64,000 nt of DNA, taken from NCBI RefSeq assembly GCF_900302445.1, contig NZ_ONZF01000001.1, positions 372,001 through 436,000 of the forward strand, read 5' to 3'. Origin of the DNA: Palleronia abyssalis. GTDB lineage: Bacteria; Pseudomonadota; Alphaproteobacteria; Rhodobacterales; Rhodobacteraceae. The stretch's first letter is position 1, and every line of letters starts with the position of its first letter. Positions 55,794 through 64,000 of the stretch are shown in pieces. Made by a program: the position numbers and the translations under genes. The notes under the pieces are model-generated. The model had not been told where the DNA came from. It was given only the letters and a program-made list of their open reading frames with translations, and ran no database searches.

Positions 55794-55817
55794 TCGGGGA
55801 CCGAAAGAGGCCCCCGA
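55794..55817 (-). terminator. Hairpin downstream of the sugar-binding protein gene
   Basis: On the minus-strand transcript UCGGGGGCC pairs with GGUCCCCGA over nine pairs, one a G-U, with a 6-base loop, beginning 10 bases after the stop codon. The G-U pair becomes an A-C mismatch on the plus strand, so the structure is built for the minus transcript. A short U-rich stretch (CACUUUUACC) follows. It probably leads to partial termination or protects the binding-protein mRNA. Confidence 0.6.
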
Positions 55818-55827
55818 CCGGTCCGGT

Positions 55828-56778
55828 TCAATCGTAGAGGACGGCCTGGATTTCCTGGTCGTCGATATTCGACTGGTCGTACCAATAGAAGCCGGTGTCG
55901 ATATCGCCTTCGACTTCTTCGCCGCGCGCGGCGGCAACGGCGGCGCGGACGGTTTCATACCCTATACCGACGGGGTTCTGGGTGATCGCACCGGCCATGA
56001 GGCCTTCACGGATCGCGTCGGTCTGGGCCTTGCCGCTGTCATAGCCGACGATGGTGATCCCCTCCTGCCCGCTTTCGCGCACGCCGTTCACGACTCCGAT
56101 TGCCGACCCCTCGTTCGTTCCGAAAATGCCGTCCAGATCCGGATGCGCCGCCAGAAGGGCACGCGTGATCTCGGTCGAGCGCAGGTGATCGCCACCGCCG
56201 TATTCCACCGCGACGATCTCGACATCTGGATACTCTGCTTCCATCCGGTCGACGAAACCGTCGCGACGGTCCACGCCGGTGCGCGAAGTCTGGTCATGCG
56301 CCACGACAGCGACCTGACCCGATCCCCCGATCAGCTCGGCCATCTTGTCGGCCGCCATCGCGGCGGCGGCCTTGTTGTCGGTGGCCGCCGTGGCGACCGG
56401 GATGTCGCTGTCCACGCCGGAGTCGAAGGCGACCACGGGCACACCCGCCTCCTGCGCCTGGCGCAGCAGCGGGATCGCGGCCTGGCTGTCCAGTGCGGCG
56501 AAGCCGATGGCGTCGGGGTTGTTCGCCAGCGCAGCGGCCAGCATGTCCATCTGCTTGTCGACCTGGGATTCGTTGTCCGGCCCTTCGAAAGTGACGCGCA
56601 CGCCGAACTCTTCGGCGGCCTGTTCGGCGCCCTGGTTCACGGCCTGCCAGAACTGGTGCTGGAACCCTTTCGAGATGACGGGGATGAACAGCTCCTCGTC
56701 CTGGGCCATGGCGCCCGACCCGAGACCCGCCAGCGCGATTGCGGTGGCCGTCCCGATCAAGTGTCTTCTGGTGAACAT
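55828..56778 (-). CDS. Sugar ABC transporter substrate-binding protein
   Basis: A 316-residue periplasmic binding protein of the ribose/LacI-like (peripla_BP_4) class. The signal peptide is MFTRRHLIGTATAIALAGLG...AQ, with a twin-Arg-like RR. VISKGFQHQFWQAVNQGAEQ, GPDNESQVDKQMDML, VAFDSGVDSDIPVATAATD and the GIFGTNEGSAIGVVNGV region line the sugar site. GGGAGGAAACC precedes the ATG at 56778. L-fucose is the expected ligand because the enzymes downstream form a fucose pathway. Confidence 0.9.
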   Translation of the reverse strand: MFTRRHLIGTATAIALAGLGSGAMAQDEELFIPVISKGFQHQFWQAVNQGAEQAAEEFGVRVTFEGPDNESQVDKQMDMLAAALANNPDAIGFAALDSQAAIPLLRQAQEAGVPVVAFDSGVDSDIPVATAATDNKAAAAMAADKMAELIGGSGQVAVVAHDQTSRTGVDRRDGFVDRMEAEYPDVEIVAVEYGGGDHLRSTEITRALLAAHPDLDGIFGTNEGSAIGVVNGVRESGQEGITIVGYDSGKAQTDAIREGLMAGAITQNPVGIGYETVRAAVAAARGEEVEGDIDTGFYWYDQSNIDDQEIQAVLYD

Positions 56779-56798
56779 TTGGTTTCCTCCCTGATTGC

Positions 56799-57794
56799 TC
56801 ACGTCTTCCCCCTCCGCAGCTGGTCGGCATAGACCGCCACGATGATGATCCCGCCGGTGACGACGGTCTGCCATTCGGGCGCGACAGACAGCACGCGCAG
56901 GCCGTTCGTCAGCACCGCCATGATCAGCGCCCCGATCAATGTGCCAAGGATAGTCCCACGCCCGCCCGCGAGGCTGGTGCCGCCGATGACCACCGCCGCG
57001 ATCGCCTCGAGCTCATATCCCAGCCCCAACGCGGGCTGCGCCGAGTTCAGGCGGCTGGCAATCAGCAGGCCGCCGATACCGACGATGGCGCCCGAGAGTG
57101 CATAGATCGCCATCTTCCACGCGTCCGCATTGACGCCGGACAGGCGCACCGCCTCCTCGTTCGAGCCGAGGGCGAAGGTATATCGCCCCAGCACCGTGCG
57201 CGACAGGATCCAGGCCGCGAAGCCCGCGACGAGGAACAGGATCAGCACCCCGTTGGGCACCGGAAAGCCCGGCAAGACCCAGCCGATCAGAGACCCGCGC
57301 GAGATCAGGTCGAAGCCGGGCGTGTCGTTGAAATAGATCGGACGGGTCCCGGTGACGACCAGCGACAGCCCCTTCAGGATCAGCATCATGCCCAGCGTCG
57401 CGATGAAGGGCGGGATCTTCATCTTGGCGACGAACGTGCCCGAGACCAGACCGCTGAGCGCGCCGGTCCCGATGGCGGCGACAACCCCGAAGATCAACGG
57501 CGCGCCAAGCCATGTCAGCACGACGCCGGTCATCACCGCGCAGAAGGTCATCAGCGTCCCGATGGACAGGTCGATCCCCCCGGTGATGATGATCAGCGTA
57601 GCGCCAATGGCCAGCACCCCGTTGACCGAAGTCGCCTGCAGGATCGCCATGATGTTCGACACCTGGAAGAAATTCGGGCTGGCCAGCGAGAAGCCGATCA
57701 CAAGCGCGATGAGGCTGGCGAAGGCCAGGAGCTTCTGGTGCGCGGTGCCGCGGCGCGACGGCCGGGGCGCGGTGGTGGTGTCCACGGCGGTCAT
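56799..57794 (-). CDS. Sugar ABC transporter permease (RbsC type)
   Basis: A 331-residue permease with about ten helices. [19 protein letters not shown] and the [19 protein letters not shown] segment are the RbsC-family signatures. The start at 57794 is set by the ATGA overlap with the ATPase stop; the long open frame upstream is not homologous. A 20-base gap with the ribosome site of the binding-protein gene follows. Confidence 0.92.
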   Translation of the reverse strand: MTAVDTTTAPRPSRRGTAHQKLLAFASLIALVIGFSLASPNFFQVSNIMAILQATSVNGVLAIGATLIIITGGIDLSIGTLMTFCAVMTGVVLTWLGAPLIFGVVAAIGTGALSGLVSGTFVAKMKIPPFIATLGMMLILKGLSLVVTGTRPIYFNDTPGFDLISRGSLIGWVLPGFPVPNGVLILFLVAGFAAWILSRTVLGRYTFALGSNEEAVRLSGVNADAWKMAIYALSGAIVGIGGLLIASRLNSAQPALGLGYELEAIAAVVIGGTSLAGGRGTILGTLIGALIMAVLTNGLRVLSVAPEWQTVVTGGIIIVAVYADQLRRGKT

Positions 57795-59296
57795 GCTGCG
57801 GTCTTTCCTTCGCGTTTGGTCGCCAGGGCGACGATCTCTTCCTGGCGCGCGCCGCCGGGTAGAATTCCGGTCAGGCGCCCCTCGCACATGACGGCGATCC
57901 GGTGGCTGACACGCAGAACCTCCGGAAGCTCGCTGGAGATGACGATGATCGCTTTTCCCCGCTTCGCCAGATCGGCCAGCAGGCGGTAGATCTCTGCCTT
58001 TGCGCCTACGTCGATCCCCCGCGTCGGCTCGTCGAAGATCAGGATGTCGCAATCGCGCAGAAGCCACTTGGCGATGACGACCTTCTGCTGGTTGCCGCCC
58101 GATAGAAGTCGCACCTCCTGCGCGTCATGGGGGGTGCGGATACGCAGCATGTCGATATAGCTGCGCGCGACCTCGCTCAGTTTTCCTTCATTTATGCGAC
58201 CCATACGGTCCGAATGACGGCCCATGCTGGGCAGGCCGATATTGGCGCGCACGTCGAGGCCCAGGGCCAGGCCGAACTGCTTGCGATCCTCTGACAGATA
58301 GCCGATCCCCTTGCGCACCGCGTCCGAGGGGGACGCGATCCGGACCGGCTTGCCGTGAACCCGGATTTCTCCGCGATCGATGGGCTCGGCGCCAAAGATG
58401 GCGCGCGCAAGTTCGGTCCGCCCGGCGCCCATCAGGCCCGCAAAGCCCAGGATCTCGCCCTGTTTCAGATCGAAGCTGATGTTCTTCAACTCGGCCCCGC
58501 GAGAAACATCGATGACCTCCAGCGCGGTCTCGGCCCCGCTCAGATCGGGGATCGCGATGTCCGAATGCTGAATTTCACGGCCGACCATCATCGCGATGAT
58601 CCGTTCGATGGGGGTGTCCGCCGCAGCGACGGTATCCACGTAGGTCCCGTCGCGCATGACCGTCACCCGGTCCGAAATCTGACGGATCTCGTCCATCTTG
58701 TGGCTGATATAGATGATCCCCACACCTTCGCTGCGCAGCCGTCGGATGATGGCGAAGAGTTCGGCAATCTCGGTATCGTTCAGCGCCGCGGTGGGCTCGT
58801 CCATGATCAAGACGCGCGAGCGGTAGGACAGGGCCTTCGCGATCTCGACCATCTGCTGGCGGGCGATGGTTAAGGAACTGACCGGCGTGCGCGGATCCAT
58901 CTTCACATTCATGCCGTCAAAGATCGCCGCGGCATCGGCGTTCAGCTTGGCTTCGTCCAGCCGCCCGAATGATTTGCGCGGCTCGCGCCCGATCCAGATG
59001 TTCTGCGCGACGGTCAGGTCCCGCATCAGCGCAAGTTCCTGGTGGATGATCCCGATCCCCTGATCCTGGGCCGATCTGGGCGTGGGCAAGCTGACCGGCT
59101 TCCCGTCGATCAGGATGCGCCCGCCATCGGGCTGATATACACCGGACAGGCATTTCATCAGCGTGGACTTGCCCGCACCGTTCTCGCCCATCAGTGCGTG
59201 AACCTCGCCGGCGAGAAGATCGAAATCCACGGCATCCAGCGCTTTCACCCCGGGAAAGACCTTGTCGATCCCCTCCATCCGGACAAGCCGGGTCAT
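57791..59296 (-). CDS. Sugar ABC transporter ATPase (RbsA type, two domains)
   Basis: A 501-residue tandem ATPase. The first domain has Walker [13 protein letters not shown], a signature-like [17 protein letters not shown] and Walker [13 protein letters not shown]. The second has a degenerate A-loop ([16 protein letters not shown]) and [16 protein letters not shown] with [15 protein letters not shown]. First transporter gene of the fucose operon. No ribosome site precedes the ATG at 59296; instead it overlaps the stop of a short upstream ORF (59293-59391), suggesting that it is translated by coupling. Confidence 0.92.
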   Translation of the reverse strand: MTRLVRMEGIDKVFPGVKALDAVDFDLLAGEVHALMGENGAGKSTLMKCLSGVYQPDGGRILIDGKPVSLPTPRSAQDQGIGIIHQELALMRDLTVAQNIWIGREPRKSFGRLDEAKLNADAAAIFDGMNVKMDPRTPVSSLTIARQQMVEIAKALSYRSRVLIMDEPTAALNDTEIAELFAIIRRLRSEGVGIIYISHKMDEIRQISDRVTVMRDGTYVDTVAAADTPIERIIAMMVGREIQHSDIAIPDLSGAETALEVIDVSRGAELKNISFDLKQGEILGFAGLMGAGRTELARAIFGAEPIDRGEIRVHGKPVRIASPSDAVRKGIGYLSEDRKQFGLALGLDVRANIGLPSMGRHSDRMGRINEGKLSEVARSYIDMLRIRTPHDAQEVRLLSGGNQQKVVIAKWLLRDCDILIFDEPTRGIDVGAKAEIYRLLADLAKRGKAIIVISSELPEVLRVSHRIAVMCEGRLTGILPGGARQEEIVALATKREGKTAA

Positions 59297-59391
59297 CGCG
59301 CCACCGCCCAAAGACGAATGCCGCATGGCGATCCGGGCGCAGGATAGAGACGGCAAAGTCCCACGGGACGACGCCAATCGAAAGCTCGCAT
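59293..59391 (-). CDS. Putative 32-codon leader ORF coupled to the sugar ABC ATPase
   Basis: An ATG at 59391 is preceded 4 bases away by GGGAGGAGG, one of the strongest ribosome sites in the window. The frame runs 32 codons (starting [20 protein letters not shown]) and stops at a TGA that overlaps the ATPase start codon (ATGA at 59293-59296). The ATPase itself lacks a ribosome site. The peptide is Arg-, Pro-, Cys- and Trp-rich and shows no domain or helix. It may be a leader that passes ribosomes on to the ATPase gene, or a regulatory upstream ORF. Confidence 0.5.
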   Translation of the reverse strand: MRAFDWRRPVGLCRLYPAPGSPCGIRLWAVAR

Positions 59392-59519
59392 CGGACCTCC
59401 TCCCTTCCGGTGCGTGAGTTCTTATTTGAACAACGTATCCATATCTGAATAATTGAGGCAAGAAAAACTTGACCGCCCGACAGCGCTCATCGACCTGGTC
59501 TGCCTTGCGAGGATGCATC
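59392..59519. promoter_or_regulatory. Divergent promoter region, fucose operon / IclR gene
   Basis: An AT-rich patch (about 59420-59470) lies between two divergent genes and probably holds both promoters and the IclR operator. A loose inverted repeat TTATT...AATAA brackets 59422-59452, with TTGCCT (minus strand, about 59459) as a possible -35. None of these is strong enough for a firm call. The minus-strand leader ribosome site GGGAGGAGG lies at its left edge. Confidence 0.4.
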
Positions 59520-60359
59520 ATGACGACACCGGATCCTGCGCGACACAGTGAAACCCCACCTAATGGGCCGGATCGGTATCGCGCCCCGGCGCTGGACCGC
59601 GGGCTGGACATTCTCGAGGTTCTCTCCGATCAGGCGCGCGGCCTGACGCGGGCCGAAATCGTACGCGAGTTGGGCGTCAGCGCCTCTCAGATCTACCGAA
59701 TGCTCGAACGTCTCGTGGCTCGAGGATACGTCTGCCGGATCGAGGGGGGCGACCGCTATGCGCTGACGATGCGCCTGTTCCTGCTGGGCACGGGCCATCC
59801 GCCCCTGCGCCGTCTCATCGCACAGGCGCAGCCGAAGATGGATGCTTTCGCGACGCGGCTTCGGCAATCGTGCCATCTGGTCCTGCCCGAACACGGACAC
59901 GCGGTGATCGTGGCACAAGCCAGTCCTCGGTCGCACTGGGAGTTTCGTGCCCTTGTCGGTGCACGGATGGACCTCTTTGCAACCAGTTCCGGGCTGACGC
60001 TTCTGGCGTTCCAGCATCCCGATCGCCGGGCCAAGACGATGGGCCACTGGGGCCTTGCCCCCGAAGAAGCGCGTATTGCGGACCTCACGGAAGACTTGTC
60101 CGAGGTGCGTGAAGCCGGGTTTCGCATGGCACCATCGCAGCAGGCTGTCGGCGTCACCGACATCAGTGCCCCGATCTTCGGACCCGCCGGGGATGCGATG
60201 GCGGTTTTGACCTGCCCGTTCCTGGATCGACCGGACGAGGCGAACACTCGGGCGCGCGAAAAAGCCCGCGAGGCCCTTCTGGACCTCGCAGGCGCGCTTT
60301 CCTTGAATACCGCGGCCCCGTCACCCGAACCTGCGGACGACAACGGGGGCCGCAGTTAG
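59520..60359 (+). CDS. IclR family transcriptional regulator (fucose locus)
   Basis: A 279-residue IclR-type regulator. N-terminal [23 protein letters not shown]. The C-terminal effector domain includes [20 protein letters not shown], the [20 protein letters not shown] pocket strand and [11 protein letters not shown]. The ATG at 59520 has GAGGA at good spacing; the TTG at 59469 would add 17 residues without homology. Divergent from the fucose operon, so it probably controls it and itself. It converges with the aldehyde dehydrogenase gene across 10 bases. Confidence 0.88.
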   Translation: MTTPDPARHSETPPNGPDRYRAPALDRGLDILEVLSDQARGLTRAEIVRELGVSASQIYRMLERLVARGYVCRIEGGDRYALTMRLFLLGTGHPPLRRLIAQAQPKMDAFATRLRQSCHLVLPEHGHAVIVAQASPRSHWEFRALVGARMDLFATSSGLTLLAFQHPDRRAKTMGHWGLAPEEARIADLTEDLSEVREAGFRMAPSQQAVGVTDISAPIFGPAGDAMAVLTCPFLDRPDEANTRAREKAREALLDLAGALSLNTAAPSPEPADDNGGRS

Positions 60360-60369
60360 GCGCTCGCCC

Positions 60370-61884
60370 TCAGCGCAAATCGGCCGGCAGAAGCGCCTCG
60401 GGCATGTTCTGATAGCAGACAGGACGCAGGAAACGCCGGATCGCCAGGGTGCCGACGCTGGTCGCGCCAAAATTGGTGCTGGCGGGGAACGGCCCGCCAT
60501 GGACCATCGCACCTGCAACCTCGACCCCTGTCGGGAAGCCGTTGACCAGAACACGGCCGGCCTTCCGTTCCAGCACCGGAACAAGCGGACGCGCGGCGTC
60601 GGTGTCGCCCTCGTCCATCTGCAGCGTCGCTGTCAGCTGCCCGTGCAGATTACGGGCGATGTCCAGCATCTGCTCCGCGTCGGAGGCCCTGACCACGATG
60701 CCGGAGGGGCCGAACACTTCCTGCGCCAAGTCGGGATCCGCCAACCAGTCGGAACCGGCGACCTCAAACAGCGCAGGCGCGGCGTTCCGCCCCTCGGCCG
60801 AAGGGTCAAGATGCGCCTGGGTCCCTTTGGCCGAGGACAGCGACGAGACGCCCTTGCGATACCCCTCGGCCGTGCCGGCCGTCAGCATCGGCTGCGCCTG
60901 AACGTCCGAAAGTGCACTGCGCGCAGCCTCGACAAAGCTGTCCGCATCCGCGTCGTCCTGCAGGATCACGACGCCGGGGTTGGTGCAGAACTGCCCCACG
61001 CCCATGGTCAACGACCCCGCCCAGGCGGTTCCGAGATCGCCGGCGCGTGCGGATTGTGCTGCCGGCAGGACGAAGACCGGGTTGATCGCGCCGAGCTCGC
61101 CGAAGAAGGGAATGGGCTCGGGGCGTGACATGGCCAGATCGAACAGCGCCTTGCCGCCCCGGAACGAGCCGGTGAAGCCCACGGCACGGGTCAGCGGATG
61201 GGTCACAAGCGCCTCGCCCGCCTCGGTCGAGTTCGACTGGACGAAGCCGAAGACGCCTTTGGGCATTCCCGTTTTCTCGATGGCGGCGTGGATTGCCAGC
61301 GCGACCAGCTCGCCGCAGCCCGGGTGCCCGGGATGTCCCTTGTAGACAACTGGACAACCAGCAGCCAGCGCCGCTGCGGTGTCGCCACCCGCGGTAGAGA
61401 ACGCCAGAGGGAAGTTCGACGCGCCGAACACGCCGACAGGGCCCAGGGGACGCTGCATCATCCGCAGATCGGGGCGCGGCATAGGCTGGCGATCGGGCAG
61501 CGCTTCGTCATGGCGGCGGTCAAGGTAGTCGCCGTCACGGATATGATTGGCGAACAGGCGGATCTGATTGGCCGTGCGCGGCAACTCGACCGAGCGCAGG
61601 CGCGGCTCGGGCAGGCCCGTCTCGGCCATGCCGACCTCGACAATCTGGTCGACGCGGGCCTCGATCTCTTCGGCAATGGCTTCGAGAAACAGCGCGCGAT
61701 CCTCGCGCGACGTCCAGCCATAGGTGGCAAAGGCGGCTTCGGCGGCCTTCATCGCAGCGTCGATCTGCGCCTTGCCGCCGTTGCATACGGTCATGGGGTC
61801 GCCGGAAACCGGATCGGACGTGAAGGTCTCGCCCCCGTCGGTCCAGGTTCCGTCGATCAGATGGCGTCCTGTCAGGTCGGTCAT
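60370..61884 (-). CDS. Aldehyde dehydrogenase, probable alpha-ketoglutarate semialdehyde dehydrogenase
   Basis: A 504-residue NAD(P)-dependent aldehyde dehydrogenase. Substrate and cofactor regions: RPLGPVGVFGASNFPLAFST, VGFTGSFRGGKALFD; catalytic Glu in FFGELGAINPVFVL and Cys in GVGQFCTNPGVVIL. FPTGVEVAGAMVHGGPFPAS near the end is typical of the ketoglutarate-semialdehyde (and fatty aldehyde) subgroup. Next to an arabinose/galactose dehydrogenase gene it fits the last step of the Weimberg pathway, oxidation of 2-ketoglutarate semialdehyde. A related lactaldehyde role is possible but less supported. Confidence 0.88.
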   Translation of the reverse strand: MTDLTGRHLIDGTWTDGGETFTSDPVSGDPMTVCNGGKAQIDAAMKAAEAAFATYGWTSREDRALFLEAIAEEIEARVDQIVEVGMAETGLPEPRLRSVELPRTANQIRLFANHIRDGDYLDRRHDEALPDRQPMPRPDLRMMQRPLGPVGVFGASNFPLAFSTAGGDTAAALAAGCPVVYKGHPGHPGCGELVALAIHAAIEKTGMPKGVFGFVQSNSTEAGEALVTHPLTRAVGFTGSFRGGKALFDLAMSRPEPIPFFGELGAINPVFVLPAAQSARAGDLGTAWAGSLTMGVGQFCTNPGVVILQDDADADSFVEAARSALSDVQAQPMLTAGTAEGYRKGVSSLSSAKGTQAHLDPSAEGRNAAPALFEVAGSDWLADPDLAQEVFGPSGIVVRASDAEQMLDIARNLHGQLTATLQMDEGDTDAARPLVPVLERKAGRVLVNGFPTGVEVAGAMVHGGPFPASTNFGATSVGTLAIRRFLRPVCYQNMPEALLPADLR

Positions 61885-61902
61885 GTCGTCTCCCAGTGGT
61901 TT

Positions 61903-62844
61903 TCAGTCTTCAAACGGCTCGACCGTCAGGTGACGGCCCAGCATGAATGCATCCGCGACGTGGATCAGCGGCAGTGGGTCCACATCCGAGGCGCCGTCGG
62001 CCAGCAGGTCTCCGAACCGACGGTAAAGATCGGGGTATTCCCCCGGATCCTCCAGCCCCCGTTCCGTGCCGTCCACGAACATCCGCGCGCCGCCCTCGGT
62101 CAGGCTTAGGGTGCCGGCATCGGTCTCGACCTCGATCTGCCAGATCTCGCCACCCTTCTGCCGCCAATCAAACGCGGCCATTGCCGTCAGGTCCTCCCCA
62201 TCGGAGAATTCCAGATCGGCCGCAATGGGTGTAGCCCTGTTTTCCGGCACGGAAAGGGTCGCGCTGGTTAGATGCAGTGGCACGGGACAGATCGCGGTTA
62301 ACAGCGACAGGGCGTTGATCCCCGGATCGAAAACGCCAAGGCCCCCGGCCCGCCAGATCCAGTCTTGGCCGGGGTGCCATTTGCGAACGTCTTCTTTCCA
62401 GTCCACGCGGATGCCGGTCAGGCGCTTCTCGGCCAGCCAGTCCCGTGCCGGTCCAGCGGCAGCAGCGTGGCGCGAGTGCCAGGTCGCAAACAACGTCACA
62501 TTCGCATCGCGGGACATCCGGTCCAACGTCAGCACTTCGGCCACCGTGGCGCCCGGCGGTTTCTCCAGCATCACATGGCGTCCGGCTGCAATGGCCGCGC
62601 GCGCCGCGTTGAACCGTGGAATGGGCGGCATGCAAAGCGATAGGGCTTCGACGTCCGGTCGCGCCTCCAGCAGCGCCTCGACAGAAGCGTGGTTCTCGAC
62701 CCCGTCGACACCGCCCGAACGACTGACCGTCGCGGCCAGTTCGAACCGCGGATCGGCGGCGATGGCGGGGATATGCTGGTCGCGGGCAATCTTGCCGACG
62801 CCGACAATGGCAATTGGCGTTGGCTGACGTGGCGTTTCGGTCAT
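61903..62844 (-). CDS. Gfo/Idh/MocA oxidoreductase, probable L-arabinose/D-galactose 1-dehydrogenase
   Basis: A 313-residue NAD(P)-dependent sugar dehydrogenase. IAIVGVGKIARDQHIPAIAA binds the cofactor, HVMLEKPPGATVAEV holds the catalytic Lys, and ATWHSRHAAA, RVDWKEDVRKWHPGQDWIW and GGLGVFDPGINALS are very close to the L-arabinose/D-galactose 1-dehydrogenase of nonphosphorylative pathways. It makes the aldonolactone. It lies 18 bases upstream of the aldehyde dehydrogenase gene and 24 bases downstream of the permease gene, so one operon. Confidence 0.88.
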   Translation of the reverse strand: MTETPRQPTPIAIVGVGKIARDQHIPAIAADPRFELAATVSRSGGVDGVENHASVEALLEARPDVEALSLCMPPIPRFNAARAAIAAGRHVMLEKPPGATVAEVLTLDRMSRDANVTLFATWHSRHAAAAGPARDWLAEKRLTGIRVDWKEDVRKWHPGQDWIWRAGGLGVFDPGINALSLLTAICPVPLHLTSATLSVPENRATPIAADLEFSDGEDLTAMAAFDWRQKGGEIWQIEVETDAGTLSLTEGGARMFVDGTERGLEDPGEYPDLYRRFGDLLADGASDVDPLPLIHVADAFMLGRHLTVEPFED

Positions 62845-62868
62845 GGTTTCTTTCGGTTTCAGGACAGG

Positions 62869-63834
62869 TCAGGCCCGCACGGCCGTTGCACGCACGAGGC
62901 CGCGTTGCAGGAGGATGAACAAAAGCAGCAGAATGCCGATGACGATCTTCGTCCACCAACTAGACAAGCTGCCGTCGAACACGATGTATGTTTGTATAAG
63001 GCCCATGGTTAGCACGCCGAAAAGCGTACCCAGAACATAGCCCGCGCCGCCCGTCAGCAGCGTGCCGCCGATCACGACGGCTGCAATGGCCGTAAGCTCG
63101 GTCCCCACCGTCGCCAACGGATAGCCCGATCCGGTATAGATCGAGAAGACGATCCCCGACACGCCGGCCATGAAGCCCGAGAACGCATAGATGCCCACCG
63201 TCGTCGCGCCAACCCGAACCCCCATCAGCCGCGCCGTCCGCTCTCCCCCGCCCAGGGCGAAGACGCTGGCCCCGAAGCGCGTGCGATGCGCAACCACTGC
63301 GCCCACAGCCACGGACAACAGCATCACGATGCCGATCAACGTCAGCCTGCCCTTGCCCGGCATCAGCCAGTAGGCATCCTTCAAAAGCTCATAGAACGGA
63401 TGCTGGATCGGAACGGAGTCGATCGTCAGCATGTACGAAGCCCCGCGCGCAAGAAACATGCCGGCCAGGGTCACGATGAAGGCCGGCATCCCCAAAACGT
63501 GAATAACCCCGCCCATCGCGGCCCCGAACGCGGTCGTGACGCCCAGCAAAAGGACAAAGACCACAAGGGGGTGAAGCCCGGTCTCGCGCAGCAGAACGGC
63601 GATGAACACGCCCGAGAAAGCGATGACCGACCCCACCGACAGATCGATCCCCCCCGACAGGATGACCAGCGTCATGCCTACCGCGACAATGCCCAGATAG
63701 GCATTGTCGGTCAGCAGATTGCCCGCCACGCGGGTCGACAGCATGTACGGGAACTGGATCCAGCATACGATATAGGCCGCGATGAAGATCCCGATGGTCG
63801 CCAGAAGCGGATAGAGGCGTGGATTGATCGTCAT
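62869..63834 (-). CDS. yjfF: Sugar ABC transporter permease, YjfF-like
   Basis: A 321-residue permease strongly resembling YjfF of the galactofuranose importer. RVAGNLLTDNAYLGIVAVGM, LSGGIDLSVGSVIAFSGVF, PAFIVTLAGMFLARGASYM, IYTGSGYPLATVGTELTAIA and DGSLSSWWTKIVIGILLLL are almost fixed in that family. The ATG at 63834 overlaps the stop of the preceding permease (ATGA at 63831-63834). YtfT/YjfF-type pairs also import arabinose or galactose, in line with the dehydrogenase downstream. Confidence 0.93.
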   Translation of the reverse strand: MTINPRLYPLLATIGIFIAAYIVCWIQFPYMLSTRVAGNLLTDNAYLGIVAVGMTLVILSGGIDLSVGSVIAFSGVFIAVLLRETGLHPLVVFVLLLGVTTAFGAAMGGVIHVLGMPAFIVTLAGMFLARGASYMLTIDSVPIQHPFYELLKDAYWLMPGKGRLTLIGIVMLLSVAVGAVVAHRTRFGASVFALGGGERTARLMGVRVGATTVGIYAFSGFMAGVSGIVFSIYTGSGYPLATVGTELTAIAAVVIGGTLLTGGAGYVLGTLFGVLTMGLIQTYIVFDGSLSSWWTKIVIGILLLLFILLQRGLVRATAVRA

Positions 63835-64000
63835 GACTTGGCCCCCCGCGGCGATGCGTCGGGATCGCGACGCAGACTGTGACGCAGGAAATGCCAGTGC
63901 CCCACGAGGTTCGGCGACTGGATCAGAAGGATCATCAAGACCAGTCCCGCCTTGATGACCAAGTTGTATTCCGAAGGGAACCCGGCCAGCAGGATCCCGG
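63831..64000 (-). CDS. Sugar ABC transporter permease, C-terminal fragment cut by the window edge
   Basis: The last 56 residues of a membrane protein, running to the window edge. The visible end includes EYNLVIKAGLVLMILLIQSP, a final transmembrane helix, then a basic tail rich in His/Arg and a stop overlapping yjfF. Position and sequence fit a YtfT-type permease, partner of YjfF. The N-terminal part, the ATPase and the binding protein must lie beyond the window. Confidence 0.75.
   Translation of the reverse strand, partial: GILLAGFPSEYNLVIKAGLVLMILLIQSPNLVGHWHFLRHSLRRDPDASPRGAKS

Noticed and set aside
59422-59452. IclR operator in the fucose divergent region
   Set aside because: The TTATT...AATAA repeat is short, with arms too far apart and mismatched inner bases; kept only as a remark in the promoter region.

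Overview
The window is dense, high-GC DNA from an alphaproteobacterium. The best guess is a marine Rhodobacterales (Roseobacter-group) heterotroph. The pointers are a CckA-type hybrid kinase, TRAP and ABC uptake systems next to catabolic operons, a pca operon carrying a DUF849/BKACE gene, a RutR-controlled reductive pyrimidine pathway, and operons knitted together by 4-base ATGA, GTGA or TTGA overlaps. I see no rRNA, tRNA, CRISPR array, insertion sequence or prophage. The right edge cuts a permease gene and the left edge lies just upstream of the first start codon.

Layout. 1-5.5 kb: a YihY/BrkB membrane protein and a 1418-residue CheB-CheR-PAS-HWE-kinase fusion. 5.6-8.8 kb (minus): a Baeyer-Villiger-type flavoprotein, an SDR and an alpha/beta hydrolase in one operon. 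8.9-22.8 kb (plus): a DUF2383 protein, then a TRAP transporter, an IclR regulator and a run of CoA-thioester genes that looks like a pimelate/dicarboxylate beta-oxidation (Pim-like) operon ending in glutaryl-CoA dehydrogenase. 23.2-27.5 kb: the protocatechuate branch of the beta-ketoadipate pathway (pcaC-H-G-BKACE-pcaD-pcaB). 27.6-29.2 kb: small single genes (GNAT, PRC-barrel, cupin). 29.2-36.4 kb: trehalose and alpha-glucan genes treZ-treY-glgC-glgX, closed by a clear terminator.

36.5-47.4 kb: reductive pyrimidine catabolism. It comprises preT-preA, convergent rutR, and a divergent operon of M20-type beta-ureidopropionase, a nuclease-like orphan gene, dihydropyrimidinase, a VOC protein and a four-gene ThiY-type ABC importer. 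An 18-bp perfect palindrome that fits the RutR operator lies in the rutR/amidase intergenic region. 47.4-50.7 kb (minus): cckA with an exact TTAA-N7-TTAA (CtrA-box) sequence upstream, and an RsmB/NOP-type RNA methyltransferase.

50.8-59.4 kb (minus): an L-fucose operon with ABC importer, mutarotase, dehydrogenase, lactonase, dehydratase, second dehydrogenase and diketo-acid hydrolase, enough for the whole non-phosphorylative route to pyruvate and lactate. It appears to begin with a 32-codon leader ORF that overlaps the ATPase start, and it faces an IclR regulator. 60.4-64 kb (minus): an L-arabinose/D-galactose dehydrogenase, an alpha-ketoglutarate-semialdehyde-type dehydrogenase and YjfF-type ABC permeases, probably part of a Weimberg-type pathway continuing beyond the window. 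The overall picture is a metabolic generalist using plant, algal and nucleic-acid breakdown products. The least explained element is the lower-GC PD-(D/E)XK-like gene placed seamlessly between two pyrimidine genes.
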